Source: an uncultured Sulfitobacter sp. (lineage in GTDB: Bacteria; Pseudomonadota; Alphaproteobacteria; Rhodobacterales; Rhodobacteraceae). From it: a stretch of 64,000 nucleotides of DNA. Location: positions 1-64,000 of the forward strand of contig CANMZB010000009.1 in NCBI GenBank assembly GCA_947502265.1, in the 5' to 3' direction. The position numbers were made by a program, and so were the translations under genes. Under the pieces are notes generated by a model. That model ran no database searches and was not told the origin of the DNA. It worked only from the letters and a program-made list of their open reading frames with translations. Positions 42,441 to 52,422 of the stretch are shown one piece after another; position 1 is the first letter of the stretch; the number at the start of each line of letters is the position of its first letter.

Positions 42441-45400
42441 TCAGGCCGAGGCCCCCAGAAGCGCTGCGTTGCCGCCCGACGCGGTGGTGTCGACACAGAC
42501 GTGACGCTCTGCGCGCACGCGGGCGGTGTCGGGTAACCCACGCAGCAGCGGGATGATTGGGCCGGTCCGTGTGGCCAGCGCCTGTTCGTAAGCGCGCGCC
42601 GTGTCAGCATCGCCCCACCAAAGTACACCGCCGTAATCGGGACCATCGCCCAGCAACGGGGGATCGACCGTGCCATCGACCGTGACGGCAACTCCCCCCA
42701 ACGCTTCGACCGCGCGCTTTTGGGCCTGCGCCGTTTCAGCCGTGGGGCCAAGGCACAAAAGCGCTGCGCGGGGCAGGGTGGACAGGCGGTTGCTTTCTCC
42801 GGTAGGGCCGGGGAGCGAGAGCGTATCAAGGGCAAGACCACTGTAGGGCGGTAGCTTGGGGAGGGGTTTCGCTGGCGTGTCCCACGCGGGCGAGGCGTCT
42901 TGTTTATCCGGGGCAGAGAATCGCGGCAGGTAGTTCGGCCCACCCGCTTTTGGCCCCGTACCCGACAACCCTTCCCCACCAAAGGGCTGGCTGCCAACGA
43001 TCGCGCCGATCTGGTTGCGGTTGACATAGATATTGCCCGCCTCAATGCGTTCGGACACGTGTTGCACACGGTCGTCGATGCGGGTGTGCAGTCCGAACGT
43101 CAGCCCGTAACCGGTGGCGTTTATCGCGTCGATCACCGCATCGAGCTGGCGCGATTTGAACGTGGCGATGTGTAGGACCGGACCAAACACCTCCTTTTCC
43201 AGATCGCCGATGCCGTTCACCCGCAAGATCGTGGGCGCAATATAGGTGCCGTGATCGGGCGTGGGCATTTCGGCCACCAGACGGCCTTCGCTGCGCGCGG
43301 TTTCGATGTGGGCGGCAATGCCTTTGCGCGCGGTTTCGTCAATGACGGGGCCGATGTCTGTGCTCAGATCCCATGGATCACCCATCTGCAAAGCCTTCAT
43401 CGCGCCGGTGAGCATTTTGAGAAAATCCCCGGCGATGTCTGCCTGAACATAGAGGCAGCGCAGCGCAGAGCAGCGTTGGCCCGCCGATTGAAACGCGCTT
43501 TCTACCACCGCTTGCACGGCTTGTTCGGGCAATGCGGTGCTGTCCACGATCATCGCGTTCAAGCCGCCGGTTTCGGCAATCAACGGGGTGCCGGGGGCGC
43601 AATGCTGTGCCATGGCGCTGCGAATGCGCTGGGCGGTGGCGGTGGAGCCGGTAAAGGCCACGCCACCGATGCGCGCATCGGAAGTAAGGGCCGCCCCCAC
43701 ATCACCGCCGCCGGGCAGCAATTGCAGCGCTTCGGGGGGAACGCCCGCCTCGTGCAGCATCCCAATGGCCAGATGTGCAATCAGCGGCGTCTGCTCGGCA
43801 GGTTTGGCCAACACCGCGTTGCCTGCGGCCAATGCGGCACTGATCTGACCGATGAAAATCGCAAACGGAAAATTCCACGGCGAGATGCAGGTGAAAAGAC
43901 CGGCGGGCGGCGTGTTGGTGGCCTGCGCTGCGTAGTAGCGCAGAAAATCGACACCTTCGCGCAATTCGGCCACGCAATCTGGCAAACCTTTGCCAGCCTC
44001 GCGCGTCAGTATGGCAAAAATCTCGCCATAACGCGCCTCGAAAAGCTCCGCTGCGCGGTTCAAAACGGCGCGGCGCGTGTCGAGCGGGGCATCCCAAAGG
44101 GCCGCTGCATCCAGCGCCTTTGCGACATCGGCAGGGGTGGCATTGCGAACGGTGCCAGGTGATGCGCCAACGCCCGCCGGATTTTCCACGCTCACCGGAT
44201 CAGCGCCGCTCGCCCCTCCCGCAACGAGCGGTACTGCCTGCCAGCTATGGCTGGCAAAGGGCGCGCGCGCGGCATAAATCGCCGTCAGTGTCGGGGTGTG
44301 GGTCAGATCAAAACCTTTGGCGTTTTCGCGCAAGGGCCGGAAAATATGCGGCCCGGTCGGGATCACCGGAATACTGTCTTCGAGCTTTGCAAACGGATCG
44401 GCGGCCACTTCTTCGGGCGGTACGTTTTCATCGACGATCTGGTTTACAAAGCTGGAGTTCGCGCCGTTCTCCAGCAAGCGCCGCACCAGATAAGCCAGAA
44501 GATCCTTGTGCGCGCCCACAGGTGCATAGATGCGGCATCGCGTCTTGCTTTGTGTCATCACCAGATTATGCAACGTTTCGCCCATGCCATGCAGGCGCTG
44601 GAATTCGAATGTCTCCTTGTCCGTCCCCATGTGCAGCACGGCGGCAACTGTGTGGGCATTGTGCGTGGCGAATTGTGGATAGATGCGGTCTGTCATCCCC
44701 AACAGTTTGCGCGCGCATGCGATATAGCTCACGTCGGTCGCGGCCTTGCGGGTGAAAACGGGGAAACCGTCCACGCCTTCGACCTGTGCGCGCTTGATCT
44801 CGGTGTCCCAGTAGGCGCCTTTCACAAGACGCACCATGATGCGACGGTCGTGCCGTTCGGCCATGTCATAAAGCGCGTCTATGGCGGCGTTTGCGCGCGG
44901 CCCGTAGGCCTGTACCACGATGCCGAAACCGTCCCACCCCGCCAGCGCAGGTTCGCCCATCACCGCGTCGACCACATCAAGCGAGAGACCAAGACGATCC
45001 GCTTCCTCGGCATCGACATTAAGGCCCATACCGGCGGATTTTGCCAACAGACACAGCGCGCGCAGGCGCGGCACCAGATCGCGCATCACCTGCTTTTCCT
45101 GCGCCACCTCATAGCGCGGGTGCAGCGCCGACAGCTTGACCGAAATGCCCGGATTGCGGCGGATGTCTTCGTGCGGACAGGCCCGCGCAATGGACGAGAT
45201 CGCGTCGGAATAGCTTAGATGATAGCGGCGTGCATCGTCCTCGGTGCGCGCGGCCTCGCCCAGCATGTCATAGGAATAGGTAAAGCCTTTGGCCTCCATC
45301 CCGTGCGCGCGTTTCATCGCGGCGTCGATGTCTTCGCCCAGAACAAACTGACGGCCCATTTCCTTCATTGCGCGGCTTACGGCTGTGCGGATTACCGGCT

Positions 45401-45860
45401 CTCCCAACCGTTTGATGGCGGCGCGCAGGTGACGCACGGGGCCGGGTTGCTCATCATCCAGCACGCGACCGGTCAGCATCAAGGCCCAGGTCGAGGCGTT
45501 TACGAGGCTTGAGGTGGAATGGCCCATGTGACGGCCCCAGTCGGATGGGGCGATCTTGTCCTCAATCAGCGCGTCGATGGTGTCGGCATCGGGGACACGC
45601 AACAGCGCCTCGGCCAGACACATCAACGCAACTCCCTCATCGGTCGAAAGACCATATTCGGCCAGAAACACTTCCATCATGCCGGGCGCCGCTGCGCCCC
45701 GGATGTCGCGCACCAGATTGGCCGCCGCACCGGTGATCGCGGCACGGTCCGTATTGCCAAGCGCGGCCGTCCCGATCAAAGCGGCAAGCACGGCGTCGGC
45801 GTCGGCGTAGGTGCCCGTATCAATCCGGGCGCGCAGCGAGAGGGACGTATCATGTGCCAT
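42441..45860 (-). CDS. putA: Bifunctional proline dehydrogenase / glutamate-gamma-semialdehyde dehydrogenase
   Basis: A 1139-residue enzyme that oxidises proline to glutamate in two steps. The PRODH barrel (about 130-450) includes VKLSALHPRYE, LNVDAEEADRL and RLVKGAYWDTEIKRAQ (about 343). The aldehyde dehydrogenase domain (about 520-1000) has ISPWNFPFAIF, FTGSTATAQRI, the general base Glu in AETGGLNAM (about 762) and the nucleophile Cys in SAGQRCSALR (about 797). A C-terminal extension follows, as in longer PutA forms. There is no N-terminal ribbon-helix-helix, so it is not an autoregulator; control is by the divergent Lrp gene. ATG 45860 (MAHDTSLSL) chosen. Confidence 0.96.
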   Translation of the reverse strand: MAHDTSLSLRARIDTGTYADADAVLAALIGTAALGNTDRAAITGAAANLVRDIRGAAAPGMMEVFLAEYGLSTDEGVALMCLAEALLRVPDADTIDALIEDKIAPSDWGRHMGHSTSSLVNASTWALMLTGRVLDDEQPGPVRHLRAAIKRLGEPVIRTAVSRAMKEMGRQFVLGEDIDAAMKRAHGMEAKGFTYSYDMLGEAARTEDDARRYHLSYSDAISSIARACPHEDIRRNPGISVKLSALHPRYEVAQEKQVMRDLVPRLRALCLLAKSAGMGLNVDAEEADRLGLSLDVVDAVMGEPALAGWDGFGIVVQAYGPRANAAIDALYDMAERHDRRIMVRLVKGAYWDTEIKRAQVEGVDGFPVFTRKAATDVSYIACARKLLGMTDRIYPQFATHNAHTVAAVLHMGTDKETFEFQRLHGMGETLHNLVMTQSKTRCRIYAPVGAHKDLLAYLVRRLLENGANSSFVNQIVDENVPPEEVAADPFAKLEDSIPVIPTGPHIFRPLRENAKGFDLTHTPTLTAIYAARAPFASHSWQAVPLVAGGASGADPVSVENPAGVGASPGTVRNATPADVAKALDAAALWDAPLDTRRAVLNRAAELFEARYGEIFAILTREAGKGLPDCVAELREGVDFLRYYAAQATNTPPAGLFTCISPWNFPFAIFIGQISAALAAGNAVLAKPAEQTPLIAHLAIGMLHEAGVPPEALQLLPGGGDVGAALTSDARIGGVAFTGSTATAQRIRSAMAQHCAPGTPLIAETGGLNAMIVDSTALPEQAVQAVVESAFQSAGQRCSALRCLYVQADIAGDFLKMLTGAMKALQMGDPWDLSTDIGPVIDETARKGIAAHIETARSEGRLVAEMPTPDHGTYIAPTILRVNGIGDLEKEVFGPVLHIATFKSRQLDAVIDAINATGYGLTFGLHTRIDDRVQHVSERIEAGNIYVNRNQIGAIVGSQPFGGEGLSGTGPKAGGPNYLPRFSAPDKQDASPAWDTPAKPLPKLPPYSGLALDTLSLPGPTGESNRLSTLPRAALLCLGPTAETAQAQKRAVEALGGVAVTVDGTVDPPLLGDGPDYGGVLWWGDADTARAYEQALATRTGPIIPLLRGLPDTARVRAERHVCVDTTASGGNAALLGASA

Positions 45861-45968
45861 TTGGCCGCTCCATTTATGATATTTATCTAGTCTAACCGAT
45901 GCTTTACGGGCATGTTTACCGAAGTGGAGCCCTGCTGCGGGCGAAAGTGTCGAATTTCGAGGCAAAAC
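45861..45968 (+). promoter_or_regulatory. putA / Lrp-type regulator divergent promoter region
   Basis: 108 bp separate the two starts. An AT-rich core (ATTTATGATATTTATCTAGT, 45873-45892) next to putA is the likely binding site of the regulator. Exact promoter elements not assigned. Confidence 0.45.
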
Positions 45969-46445
45969 ATGACAGAATACACTTCTGATCTGGACCGGTT
46001 TGATCAGGCGATTCTCGCCACACTGGCCGAAGACGGACGCATCAGCATCACCGACCTTGCAAAATGTATCGGCCTGTCGAAATCACCGACACAGGCGCGC
46101 TTGCGCCGGCTGGAAGAAGCCGGTGTCATTCTGGGCTATCGCGCCATGCTTGACCCGATCCGGTTGGGGTTGGACCATGTCGCTTTTGTCGAGGTGCGTC
46201 TGACGGATACGCGCGAATCCGCGCTGAACGCCTTCAACGCCGCTGTGGCGCGCGTGCCGCAGATCGAGCAGGCCCACATGATCGCGGGAAATTTCGATTA
46301 TCTGCTCAAGGTCCGCACGCGCGATATGGCAAGCTATCGCGCGTTTTTGGGCGACACCATCTCGACGCTGCCGCATGTCGGCTCCACCTCGACGTACGTC
46401 GCGATGGAAGCTGTCAAAGAAGTGATGCTGTCCGAAGGGTCGTGA
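45969..46445 (+). CDS. putR: Lrp/AsnC-family regulator, probable proline-responsive activator
   Basis: A 158-residue Lrp/AsnC regulator: wHTH at residues 8-60 (LDRFDQAILATLAEDGRISI, then LSKSPTQARLRRLEEAGVI), then the ligand-binding RAM domain (VAFVEVRLTD, AHMIAGNFDYLLKVRTRD). Divergence from putA is the arrangement of PutR in other alphaproteobacteria, where it activates putA with proline. ATG 45969 chosen; an upstream in-frame ATG lacks similarity. Confidence 0.9.
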   Translation: MTEYTSDLDRFDQAILATLAEDGRISITDLAKCIGLSKSPTQARLRRLEEAGVILGYRAMLDPIRLGLDHVAFVEVRLTDTRESALNAFNAAVARVPQIEQAHMIAGNFDYLLKVRTRDMASYRAFLGDTISTLPHVGSTSTYVAMEAVKEVMLSEGS

Positions 46446-46786
46446 GCAGGCGTGGAGCTTGACGCATGGCACTTCGCGCCCTCCTTTTGCCATGCGTATG
46501 CTTTTTGCTCTTGCCGTCACGGTCGGCCCCGCCCTGATGCCTGCCTATGCAGGCGCTGATTGTGCTGACCTGGGCGGTTAGAGGGGGTGAATACTAACAA
46601 TGGGCCGCATGGCGCAGGGCCGGACACAGATGTTTGCGGCTGTTGCGAACACCCTTTGTTGTCCAAAGCGGCGCTTCTGGCCAGAGGCGCACCGTCGGGC
46701 CCGACAGCCGAAGACATCTGAGGCGTTTACACTGCGCGAAGGATTTGTATTGTGCAGGTCTTGGAAGGGTGCGACTCCCTTTCGAT
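46446..46786 (+). other. Intergenic region with a signal-peptide-like mini-frame
   Basis: 340 bp between the Lrp gene and tRNA-Leu. A 29-codon frame at 46492-46581 encodes MRMLFALAVTVGPALMPAYA followed by GADCADLGG and a TAG. It reads like a Sec signal peptide without its protein, probably the relic of a secreted protein gene. Nothing else recognised; the tRNA promoter should lie near its 3' end. Confidence 0.4.
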
Positions 46787-46873
46787 GCGGGCGTGATGGA
46801 ATGGTAGACATACCAGACTTAAAATCTGTTGGGGCCTAGCCCCGTGTGGGTTCGAGTCCCACCGCCCGCACCA
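46787..46873 (+). tRNA. tRNA-Leu (anticodon TAA)
   Basis: 87 nt including encoded CCA: acceptor GCGGGCG/CGCCCGC, anticodon loop CTTAAAA with TAA at 46820-46822, a long variable arm (TTGGGGCCTAGCCCCGT) as in class II tRNAs, T-arm GTGGGTTCGAGTCCCAC, discriminator A. Confidence 0.97.
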
Positions 46874-47195
46874 TTTCTCCATATAAATAGGGACCATTTC
46901 ATCATGGTATGCGCCAGTCCCCCGTTGGGTTTATGATTTTCGGACATGCCGCCGTGCTTTCTTATGATACGCAAGCGAGGTCAGCCCGGGCACGCGGGGG
47001 AGGTTTCTTTCTTGTTGTCAGGGGGCTGTCGGCCAATGACGGCAAAGCGATCATAGGTCTCAAACGTAGCAGAAATTCAATCAAACAAAATTTCCCCCTG
47101 AAATATTATGAAAAATCAGGGGGTAAGATCTATTTCATGTCGGCCGACTTTGGCGCAGCGCCTCTTTTAGTCGGGCGTTTTGGGTGCGCTGCCGG
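46874..47195 (+). other. Intergenic region downstream of tRNA-Leu
   Basis: About 320 bp. A plus-strand frame from 46909 runs into antisense metG and has no domain, so it is not called. CCCCCTGA/TCAGGGGG (47094-47101 and 47116-47123) could form the 3' hairpin of metG on the minus strand. Confidence 0.5.
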
Positions 47196-48908
47196 TCAGT
47201 CGCGTTTGCCTGCAAACCGCTCGGCCCAGTCCTCGCGCTGCTCGTCCGTGATCTTGGCAAACAAAACCTCCGGTACCTCGAACACATGGCCGGGTGCCAT
47301 CTGGTTCAACGCGGCTGGCACATCATCGGGCCAGCCAGCATCGTCCAGCTTCATCCCTTCCAGCATCTTCGCCGAGGCTTCGGGTACAAACGGCGCGGCG
47401 AGAGTCGCGTAAAGCGGGATCAGATTGAGCGCAAGGCGCACTTGGGCGGCGGCGCGGTCGGGATCGGTTTTGAAAGTCGTCCACGGCGCTTGCGCTTGCA
47501 AATATTCATTGCCCGCAGCCCAGATCGCGCGCAACTCGGCGGCGGATTTGCGCACCTCCATCGCGTCCATCTGTTCGCCGTAACGCGCAACGCGCGCGGT
47601 AATGTCGGCAATCAGCGCATGTTCCGCCGCGCCGTATTCACCGGCGTCCGGCACCGCCTCGCCGAATTTTGAACGGCAGAATTTCGTGATCCGGCTGACA
47701 AAGTTGCCCAAAACATCTGCGAGATCCTTGTTAACCGACGTCTGGAAATTCTCCCATGTGAATTCCGCATCCGACGTTTCGGGCGCATGGCTGAGCAGCC
47801 ACCAGCGCCAGTAGTCTGCCGGCAGAATTTCAAGCGCCTGATCCATAAACACTCCGCGCCCGCGCGAGGTGCTGAACTGGCCGCCATCATAATTAAGGTA
47901 GTTGAACGATTTGATGTAATCCACCAGCTTCCACGGCTCGTCCGAACCCATGATCGTCGCCGGGAAGCTGAGCGTGTGAAACGGTACGTTATCCTTGCCC
48001 ATGAATTGGGTATAGGTCACGTCGTCCGCGCCCTTGTCGGTGCGCCACCAGCGCTCCCAGTCCTCGCCTTTGCCCGCATCCACCCATTCCTGCGCGCAGG
48101 CGATGTATTCGATGGGGGCGTCGAACCAGACATAGAAAACCTTGCCCTCCATACCGGGCCAGTCCTGATCGCCGCGTTTCACGGGAACGCCCCATTTCAG
48201 GTCACGGGTGATGCCACGATCCTGAAGCCCGTCACCATCGTGCAGCCATTTCTTGGCAATAGAGGTGGTCAAAACCGGCCAGTCGGTCTTGGACGTAATC
48301 CACGCGTCCAGCCGGTCTTTCAGCCCGCTTTGCTTGAGAAACAAGTGCTTTGTTTCGCGCATCTCCAGATCGGTCGCCCCCGACACGGTAGAGCGCGGAT
48401 TGATCAGGTCTTCGGGATCAAGCTGTTTGGTGCAATTGTCACACTGGTCGCCGCGCGCGTCTTCAAAGCCGCAGTTGGGGCAGGTGCCTTCGACATAGCG
48501 GTCGGGCAAAAATCGACCATCTGTTTGTGAGTAAATCTGGCGCTGCTGCACCTCTTCGATCAGTCCGCGATCGGCCAGCACACCGGCGAAATGTTGGGTC
48601 AGTTTGTGATTTTGGGGGCTGGACGAGCGCCCGAAATGGTCAAACGACAGCCCGAAACCTTGGGCGATGCGCGCCTGCACCTCGTGCATTTCGGCGCAAT
48701 ATTCTGCCACAGGCTTGCCCGCCTTGGCCGCTGCCAGCTCGGCAGGGGTTCCGTGCTCGTCCGTGGCGCACAGAAACAGAACTTCGTTGCCGCGCTGGCG
48801 CTGGTAGCGCGCATAAAGGTCGGCAGGCAGCTGGCTGCCCACAAGATTTCCGAGGTGCTTGATCCCGTTGATATAGGGAATTGCGGAGGTGATGAGGTGA
48901 CGGGCCAT
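47196..48908 (-). CDS. metG: Methionyl-tRNA synthetase
   Basis: A 570-residue class I synthetase: [19 protein letters not shown] with the HIGH-type HLGN (residues 18-21), zinc knuckle [17 protein letters not shown] (about 142), [11 protein letters not shown], and the KMSKS-type loop FSTSRGRGV (about 349), followed by the helical anticodon domain. No C-terminal EMAP domain; this short form is common in alphaproteobacteria. It lies 51 bp after the MFS gene on the same strand. Confidence 0.96.
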   Translation of the reverse strand: MARHLITSAIPYINGIKHLGNLVGSQLPADLYARYQRQRGNEVLFLCATDEHGTPAELAAAKAGKPVAEYCAEMHEVQARIAQGFGLSFDHFGRSSSPQNHKLTQHFAGVLADRGLIEEVQQRQIYSQTDGRFLPDRYVEGTCPNCGFEDARGDQCDNCTKQLDPEDLINPRSTVSGATDLEMRETKHLFLKQSGLKDRLDAWITSKTDWPVLTTSIAKKWLHDGDGLQDRGITRDLKWGVPVKRGDQDWPGMEGKVFYVWFDAPIEYIACAQEWVDAGKGEDWERWWRTDKGADDVTYTQFMGKDNVPFHTLSFPATIMGSDEPWKLVDYIKSFNYLNYDGGQFSTSRGRGVFMDQALEILPADYWRWWLLSHAPETSDAEFTWENFQTSVNKDLADVLGNFVSRITKFCRSKFGEAVPDAGEYGAAEHALIADITARVARYGEQMDAMEVRKSAAELRAIWAAGNEYLQAQAPWTTFKTDPDRAAAQVRLALNLIPLYATLAAPFVPEASAKMLEGMKLDDAGWPDDVPAALNQMAPGHVFEVPEVLFAKITDEQREDWAERFAGKRD

Positions 48909-48959
48909 GTCGGTCTTCCTTTGGATTGAGGTTCCCCATAGCGCGCGGGCGCAAAAGGA

Positions 48960-50219
48960 TCAATCAGCGTCGGCTTGCGGGGGGACGTCGTCCTTGATGC
49001 GCTTGTCGCGGTCACGCCGGAAAAGCCGCCCGACAACAAACGAGGTGCGCGGCACAAAGACAAAAGGCGTGCGGCGGTCTGTTGTGGGGCGCGCGCGCAT
49101 ACGGGCAACGCCAAAGACGATCAGCGCCGCGTGTCCAACCGCCAGCATCACAAAAAGCGCTTCTGGACCGTAGGCGTCGATCAGGACCGATGCACCGTAG
49201 GGTGCCGCAATTGCACCCATGGCAAACCAGAACATCAGGGCCGCCGACAGCTCCACCCGCTCCTGCGAGCTTGCGAAATCATGGGCGTGGGCTGCGGATA
49301 CGGAAAAGATCGGGAAAGTCGTCAACCCGAACAGCGCAGAGGACAGCAAGATCCCTGTCACGCCCAGATGCGCGGTACCCATCGTAACGCCACAACTGGC
49401 AATCGCGGCGACCGATAGCCAGATCAACACCTTGCGGCGGTCGTATGTATCGGCAAGCCAGCCAACCGGAATTTGCGCGATGGCACCGCCTACCACGAAA
49501 GCGCCAAGGAAATAGGCGATCTGCGGTGCAGTCAGGCCAACCTCCTGCCCGTAGATCGGGCCAACCATTCGAAAAGACGCGCTGGATAACGCAGCGACGA
49601 TCACACCGGCGACCGCCAGCGGCGAGCGCTCATAGGCAAGACGCGGGCGCAGGCGCGGCGAGCGCGGCGTTTCGGGCTGTGTTGTTTTGGACAGGGTGAT
49701 GGGCAACAAGGCCGCGCAACACAGGATGGCAAGCAGGTTGTAGGAGACGTAGCTGGCGGGGGCCAGAAAGCCGATGAGCATCTGTGCCGCCAGACTGCCG
49801 CTCATGTCCATCATCCGGTAGGTGCCCATCGCGCGTCCGCGCGTCTCGTTTGTGACCTTGGCTTGCAACCATGCCTCGACCACGGTGTAACAGCCCGCAA
49901 CGCACAGCCCCGACGCGACCCGCATCAGCGCCCATGCATAGGGATCAATGACCATCATATGCGCCAGTAATCCGATGCTGCCCGCAGCGGTGAAGGCCGC
50001 AAAGGCGCGGATGTGGCCGACGCTGCCCAAAAGTCGCGGCGCGAACCAGCAGCCAAGAAAAAATCCGAAGAAATGCGCCGAGCCCAGGAGGCCGATCTGC
50101 TGGCGTGAAAAGCCCAGAACAGTTCCCGACAGCACGTCCAACGGCCCCACACCACCTGAGGAGAGCTGCAACAAAACCACTGACGAAAACAGCGCCGCAA
50201 AGGAGATCATCATCCGCAT
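48960..50219 (-). CDS. MFS transporter (YcaD-like)
   Basis: A 419-residue inner-membrane protein with about 12 hydrophobic helices. The N-terminal half has GLLGSAHFFGFFLGCWFAPR, then VEAWLQAKVTNETRGRAMGTY; the C-terminal half VGGAIAQIPVGWLADTYDRRKVLI, the loop motif of the major facilitator family. This resembles the YcaD/YfkF group of uncharacterised exporters. A basic cytoplasmic tail follows. ATG 50219 (MRMMISF) chosen. Divergent from the aldo/keto reductase gene. Confidence 0.88.
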   Translation of the reverse strand: MRMMISFAALFSSVVLLQLSSGGVGPLDVLSGTVLGFSRQQIGLLGSAHFFGFFLGCWFAPRLLGSVGHIRAFAAFTAAGSIGLLAHMMVIDPYAWALMRVASGLCVAGCYTVVEAWLQAKVTNETRGRAMGTYRMMDMSGSLAAQMLIGFLAPASYVSYNLLAILCCAALLPITLSKTTQPETPRSPRLRPRLAYERSPLAVAGVIVAALSSASFRMVGPIYGQEVGLTAPQIAYFLGAFVVGGAIAQIPVGWLADTYDRRKVLIWLSVAAIASCGVTMGTAHLGVTGILLSSALFGLTTFPIFSVSAAHAHDFASSQERVELSAALMFWFAMGAIAAPYGASVLIDAYGPEALFVMLAVGHAALIVFGVARMRARPTTDRRTPFVFVPRTSFVVGRLFRRDRDKRIKDDVPPQADAD

Positions 50220-50360
50220 GGTCCTTAGATGCGCGTGATCGGCGCGAAAATATAGCCCATTCCGACGTGGCCTGTCGTTTTTCGACTTAATCCGGCGAAT
50301 AGGCTTGCAGCGCGCGGGGCCGGTCCTAATTTGACGCCAAATCAAGGAAAGGATCGCGCG

Positions 50361-51404
50361 ATGAAAATGAACACATTGGGACGCACCGGAATCGAAGTTT
50401 CAACGCTGTGCCTCGGCTCGATGACGTGGGGCACGCAGAACACAACACGCGAGGGTCACGCCCAGATTGACCGTGCGCTGGAGGCGGGGATCAATTTTAT
50501 TGACACAGCCGAAATGTATCCGGTGAATCCGGTGAGCGCCGAAACGACAGGCCGGACCGAAGAAATCATTGGCGACTGGTTTGCTGGCACGGGCAGGCGC
50601 GCGCGTGTGGTGCTTGCGACCAAGCATTCAGGTGAAGGGTTGGCCGCCGTGCGCGACGGCGCACCGATCAGCGCCAAAACGATCCCGCAAACGGTTGAAG
50701 GGTCGCTTAAACGCCTTAAGACCGACTATATCGACCTTTACCAGTTCCATTGGCCCAATCGTGGCAGCTATATGTTCCGCCAGAACTGGACCTATGACCC
50801 GTCAGGCCAGAACCGCGCGCAAACCCTTGAGAGCATGGAAGAATGCCTGCACGCATTGCAGACCGAGGTGGACAAAGGCCGCATCCGCGCCTTTGGCATG
50901 AGCAACGAAAGCGCGTGGGGGCTGACGCAATGGGCCAACGCCGCCGGGCGGTCGGGCGGCCCGCGCGTAGCCACCGTGCAGAACGAATATTCGCTGTTGT
51001 GCCGTCTGGCCGATACCGATGTCGCAGAAGTCTGCCATAACGAAGATATCGGCATGCTGTCGTTTTCACCGCTCGCCACGGGGTTGCTGACGGGAAAATA
51101 CCAGAACGGTGCGGTACCTGAAGGGTCACGTTTGACGCTGAACGAGGATCTGGGCGGTCGCAAGACGCCGCGCGCGTTCGAGGCGGTGGAGGCCTATCTG
51201 GCTGTTGCGCAAAAACACGGGCTTGATCCGGTGCAGATGGCGCTGGCATGGGCGCGCGACCGTCCGTTCATGGCGTCCGTCATCTTTGGCGCGACCAGCA
51301 TGGAGCAGCTTGAACGCGCGTTGGGCGCTGCCGATCTGGTGCTTGGGGACGCGGTGGTGGCAGATATCGACGCTGCACATCGCGCGCATCCGATGCCTTA
51401 TTGA
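50361..51404 (+). CDS. Aldo/keto reductase (Tas-like)
   Basis: A 347-residue NADPH-dependent oxidoreductase with a TIM-barrel: LGRTGIEVSTLCLGSMTWG, NFIDTAEMYPVN (catalytic Asp and Tyr, about residue 48), VLATKHSG (Lys) and LYQFHWPNRG (His, about 128), and the C-terminal VIFGATSMEQLERAL. The pattern is that of Tas/YajO-type aldo/keto reductases; the substrate is unknown. GGAAAGGA upstream of ATG 50361. Its 3' end overlaps that of the cdhR-like gene by 7 bp, convergently. Confidence 0.92.
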   Translation: MKMNTLGRTGIEVSTLCLGSMTWGTQNTTREGHAQIDRALEAGINFIDTAEMYPVNPVSAETTGRTEEIIGDWFAGTGRRARVVLATKHSGEGLAAVRDGAPISAKTIPQTVEGSLKRLKTDYIDLYQFHWPNRGSYMFRQNWTYDPSGQNRAQTLESMEECLHALQTEVDKGRIRAFGMSNESAWGLTQWANAAGRSGGPRVATVQNEYSLLCRLADTDVAEVCHNEDIGMLSFSPLATGLLTGKYQNGAVPEGSRLTLNEDLGGRKTPRAFEAVEAYLAVAQKHGLDPVQMALAWARDRPFMASVIFGATSMEQLERALGAADLVLGDAVVADIDAAHRAHPMPY

Positions 51405-52348
51405 TGGGCCGCCCGTCTGAGCGCGCTGGCGCTTTGTCCCGCATGGGTGCGAAACGCGCGCGCGAAGCTTGATTGCGAGGTGAAGCCCGTCATCACGGCC
51501 ACATCCTGTATGGCCATCTGCGTGTCGCGCACCAGCCGTTCGGCTTCGGTCAGGCGCAGCGACAGGTAGTGGGCCTGCGGCGTGGTGCCAAGGCGTCGGG
51601 CGAAATGCTGTTGCAGGCTGCGCGGGCTAAGGCGCAGGGCTTTCGCAATCTGCGACAGCGGGCGCGGGGTCTCAAGGGCGGCTTCCATCAGGGCATGCGC
51701 GCGCGCGGTAGTGGCGTCATGGGGCAGGCCGCCAACGCGGCTTTGCGGTGTTTGTGGCGCAGCGCGCGGATCAAAGATAAAGCTGCCCGCGATCTTGCGC
51801 GCCAATGTGGTGCCATACTGGGTGCCGATCAAATGCAACATCATCTCGATCGCCGGTGCGGCGCCGCCCGACGTGAGACGGCGGTCGCTGACCACATAGC
51901 GGGCATTTTTAACCTGAATCTGTGAAAAATAGGTGGCGAACGATTCCAGATCCTCCCAGTGGGTTGTGGCGCGATGCCCGTCCAGCAGACCCGCCTTGGC
52001 CATCACCCACGGGCCACCGTCAATCCCCGCAACAAACGTATCACCGCGCGCCAGACGCCGCAGGCTGGCCATCAGTTGCGGCGTGCATTGCGCCTCAAGA
52101 TCAAAGCCAGCGACGACGATCAGCAGGTCGGTGCGGTCGATTCCCTGCAGGGCTCGTGCCGGAATTTCGATGCCGCTGGTCAGGGCAACCGGTGCGGCGG
52201 TCGGTGTGGCAAAATGCCAGTCAAACAACGTTTTGCCTGCCTGCCGGTTGGCGGCGCGCAACGGATCAACCGCCGCCGCAAAAGACAGGGTGTTGGTCCC
52301 GTCGAGCACCAAAATCGTTGTGCGTGTGGATTGTGCGGATTTCGACAA
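51398..52348 (-). CDS. cdhR: GATase1-like AraC-family regulator, probable carnitine-locus activator
   Basis: About 316 residues. The N-terminal DJ-1/glutaminase-like domain (TILVLDGTNTLSFAAAVDPL, then GIDGGPWVMAKAGLLDG) lacks a nucleophile Cys. The C-terminal AraC HTH pair (RPLSQIAKALRLSPRSLQQHFARR, in shorter pieces) and IQDVAVMTGFTSQSSFARAFR bind DNA. This is the GlxA/CdhR type; Pseudomonas CdhR activates carnitine genes, and the gene is divergent from that locus here. The start is uncertain: a GTG at 52429 would overlap the neighbouring gene; I favour TTG 52348 (GAAGAAAG upstream), which gives the usual N-terminal length. Confidence 0.82.
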   Translation of the reverse strand: MSKSAQSTRTTILVLDGTNTLSFAAAVDPLRAANRQAGKTLFDWHFATPTAAPVALTSGIEIPARALQGIDRTDLLIVVAGFDLEAQCTPQLMASLRRLARGDTFVAGIDGGPWVMAKAGLLDGHRATTHWEDLESFATYFSQIQVKNARYVVSDRRLTSGGAAPAIEMMLHLIGTQYGTTLARKIAGSFIFDPRAAPQTPQSRVGGLPHDATTARAHALMEAALETPRPLSQIAKALRLSPRSLQQHFARRLGTTPQAHYLSLRLTEAERLVRDTQMAIQDVAVMTGFTSQSSFARAFRTHAGQSASALRRAAHQ

Positions 52349-52422
52349 GCTTTCTTCGCTTTCTGTATGGCGTTCGTGCGGACGGTCGCGCAGTATCACG
52401 GCGAAATCAAGGGAGACTCCAC

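Noticed and set aside
46909-47412. Plus-strand frame of 167 codons after tRNA-Leu
   Set aside because: Half of it is antisense to metG, with no domain and no ribosome-binding site.
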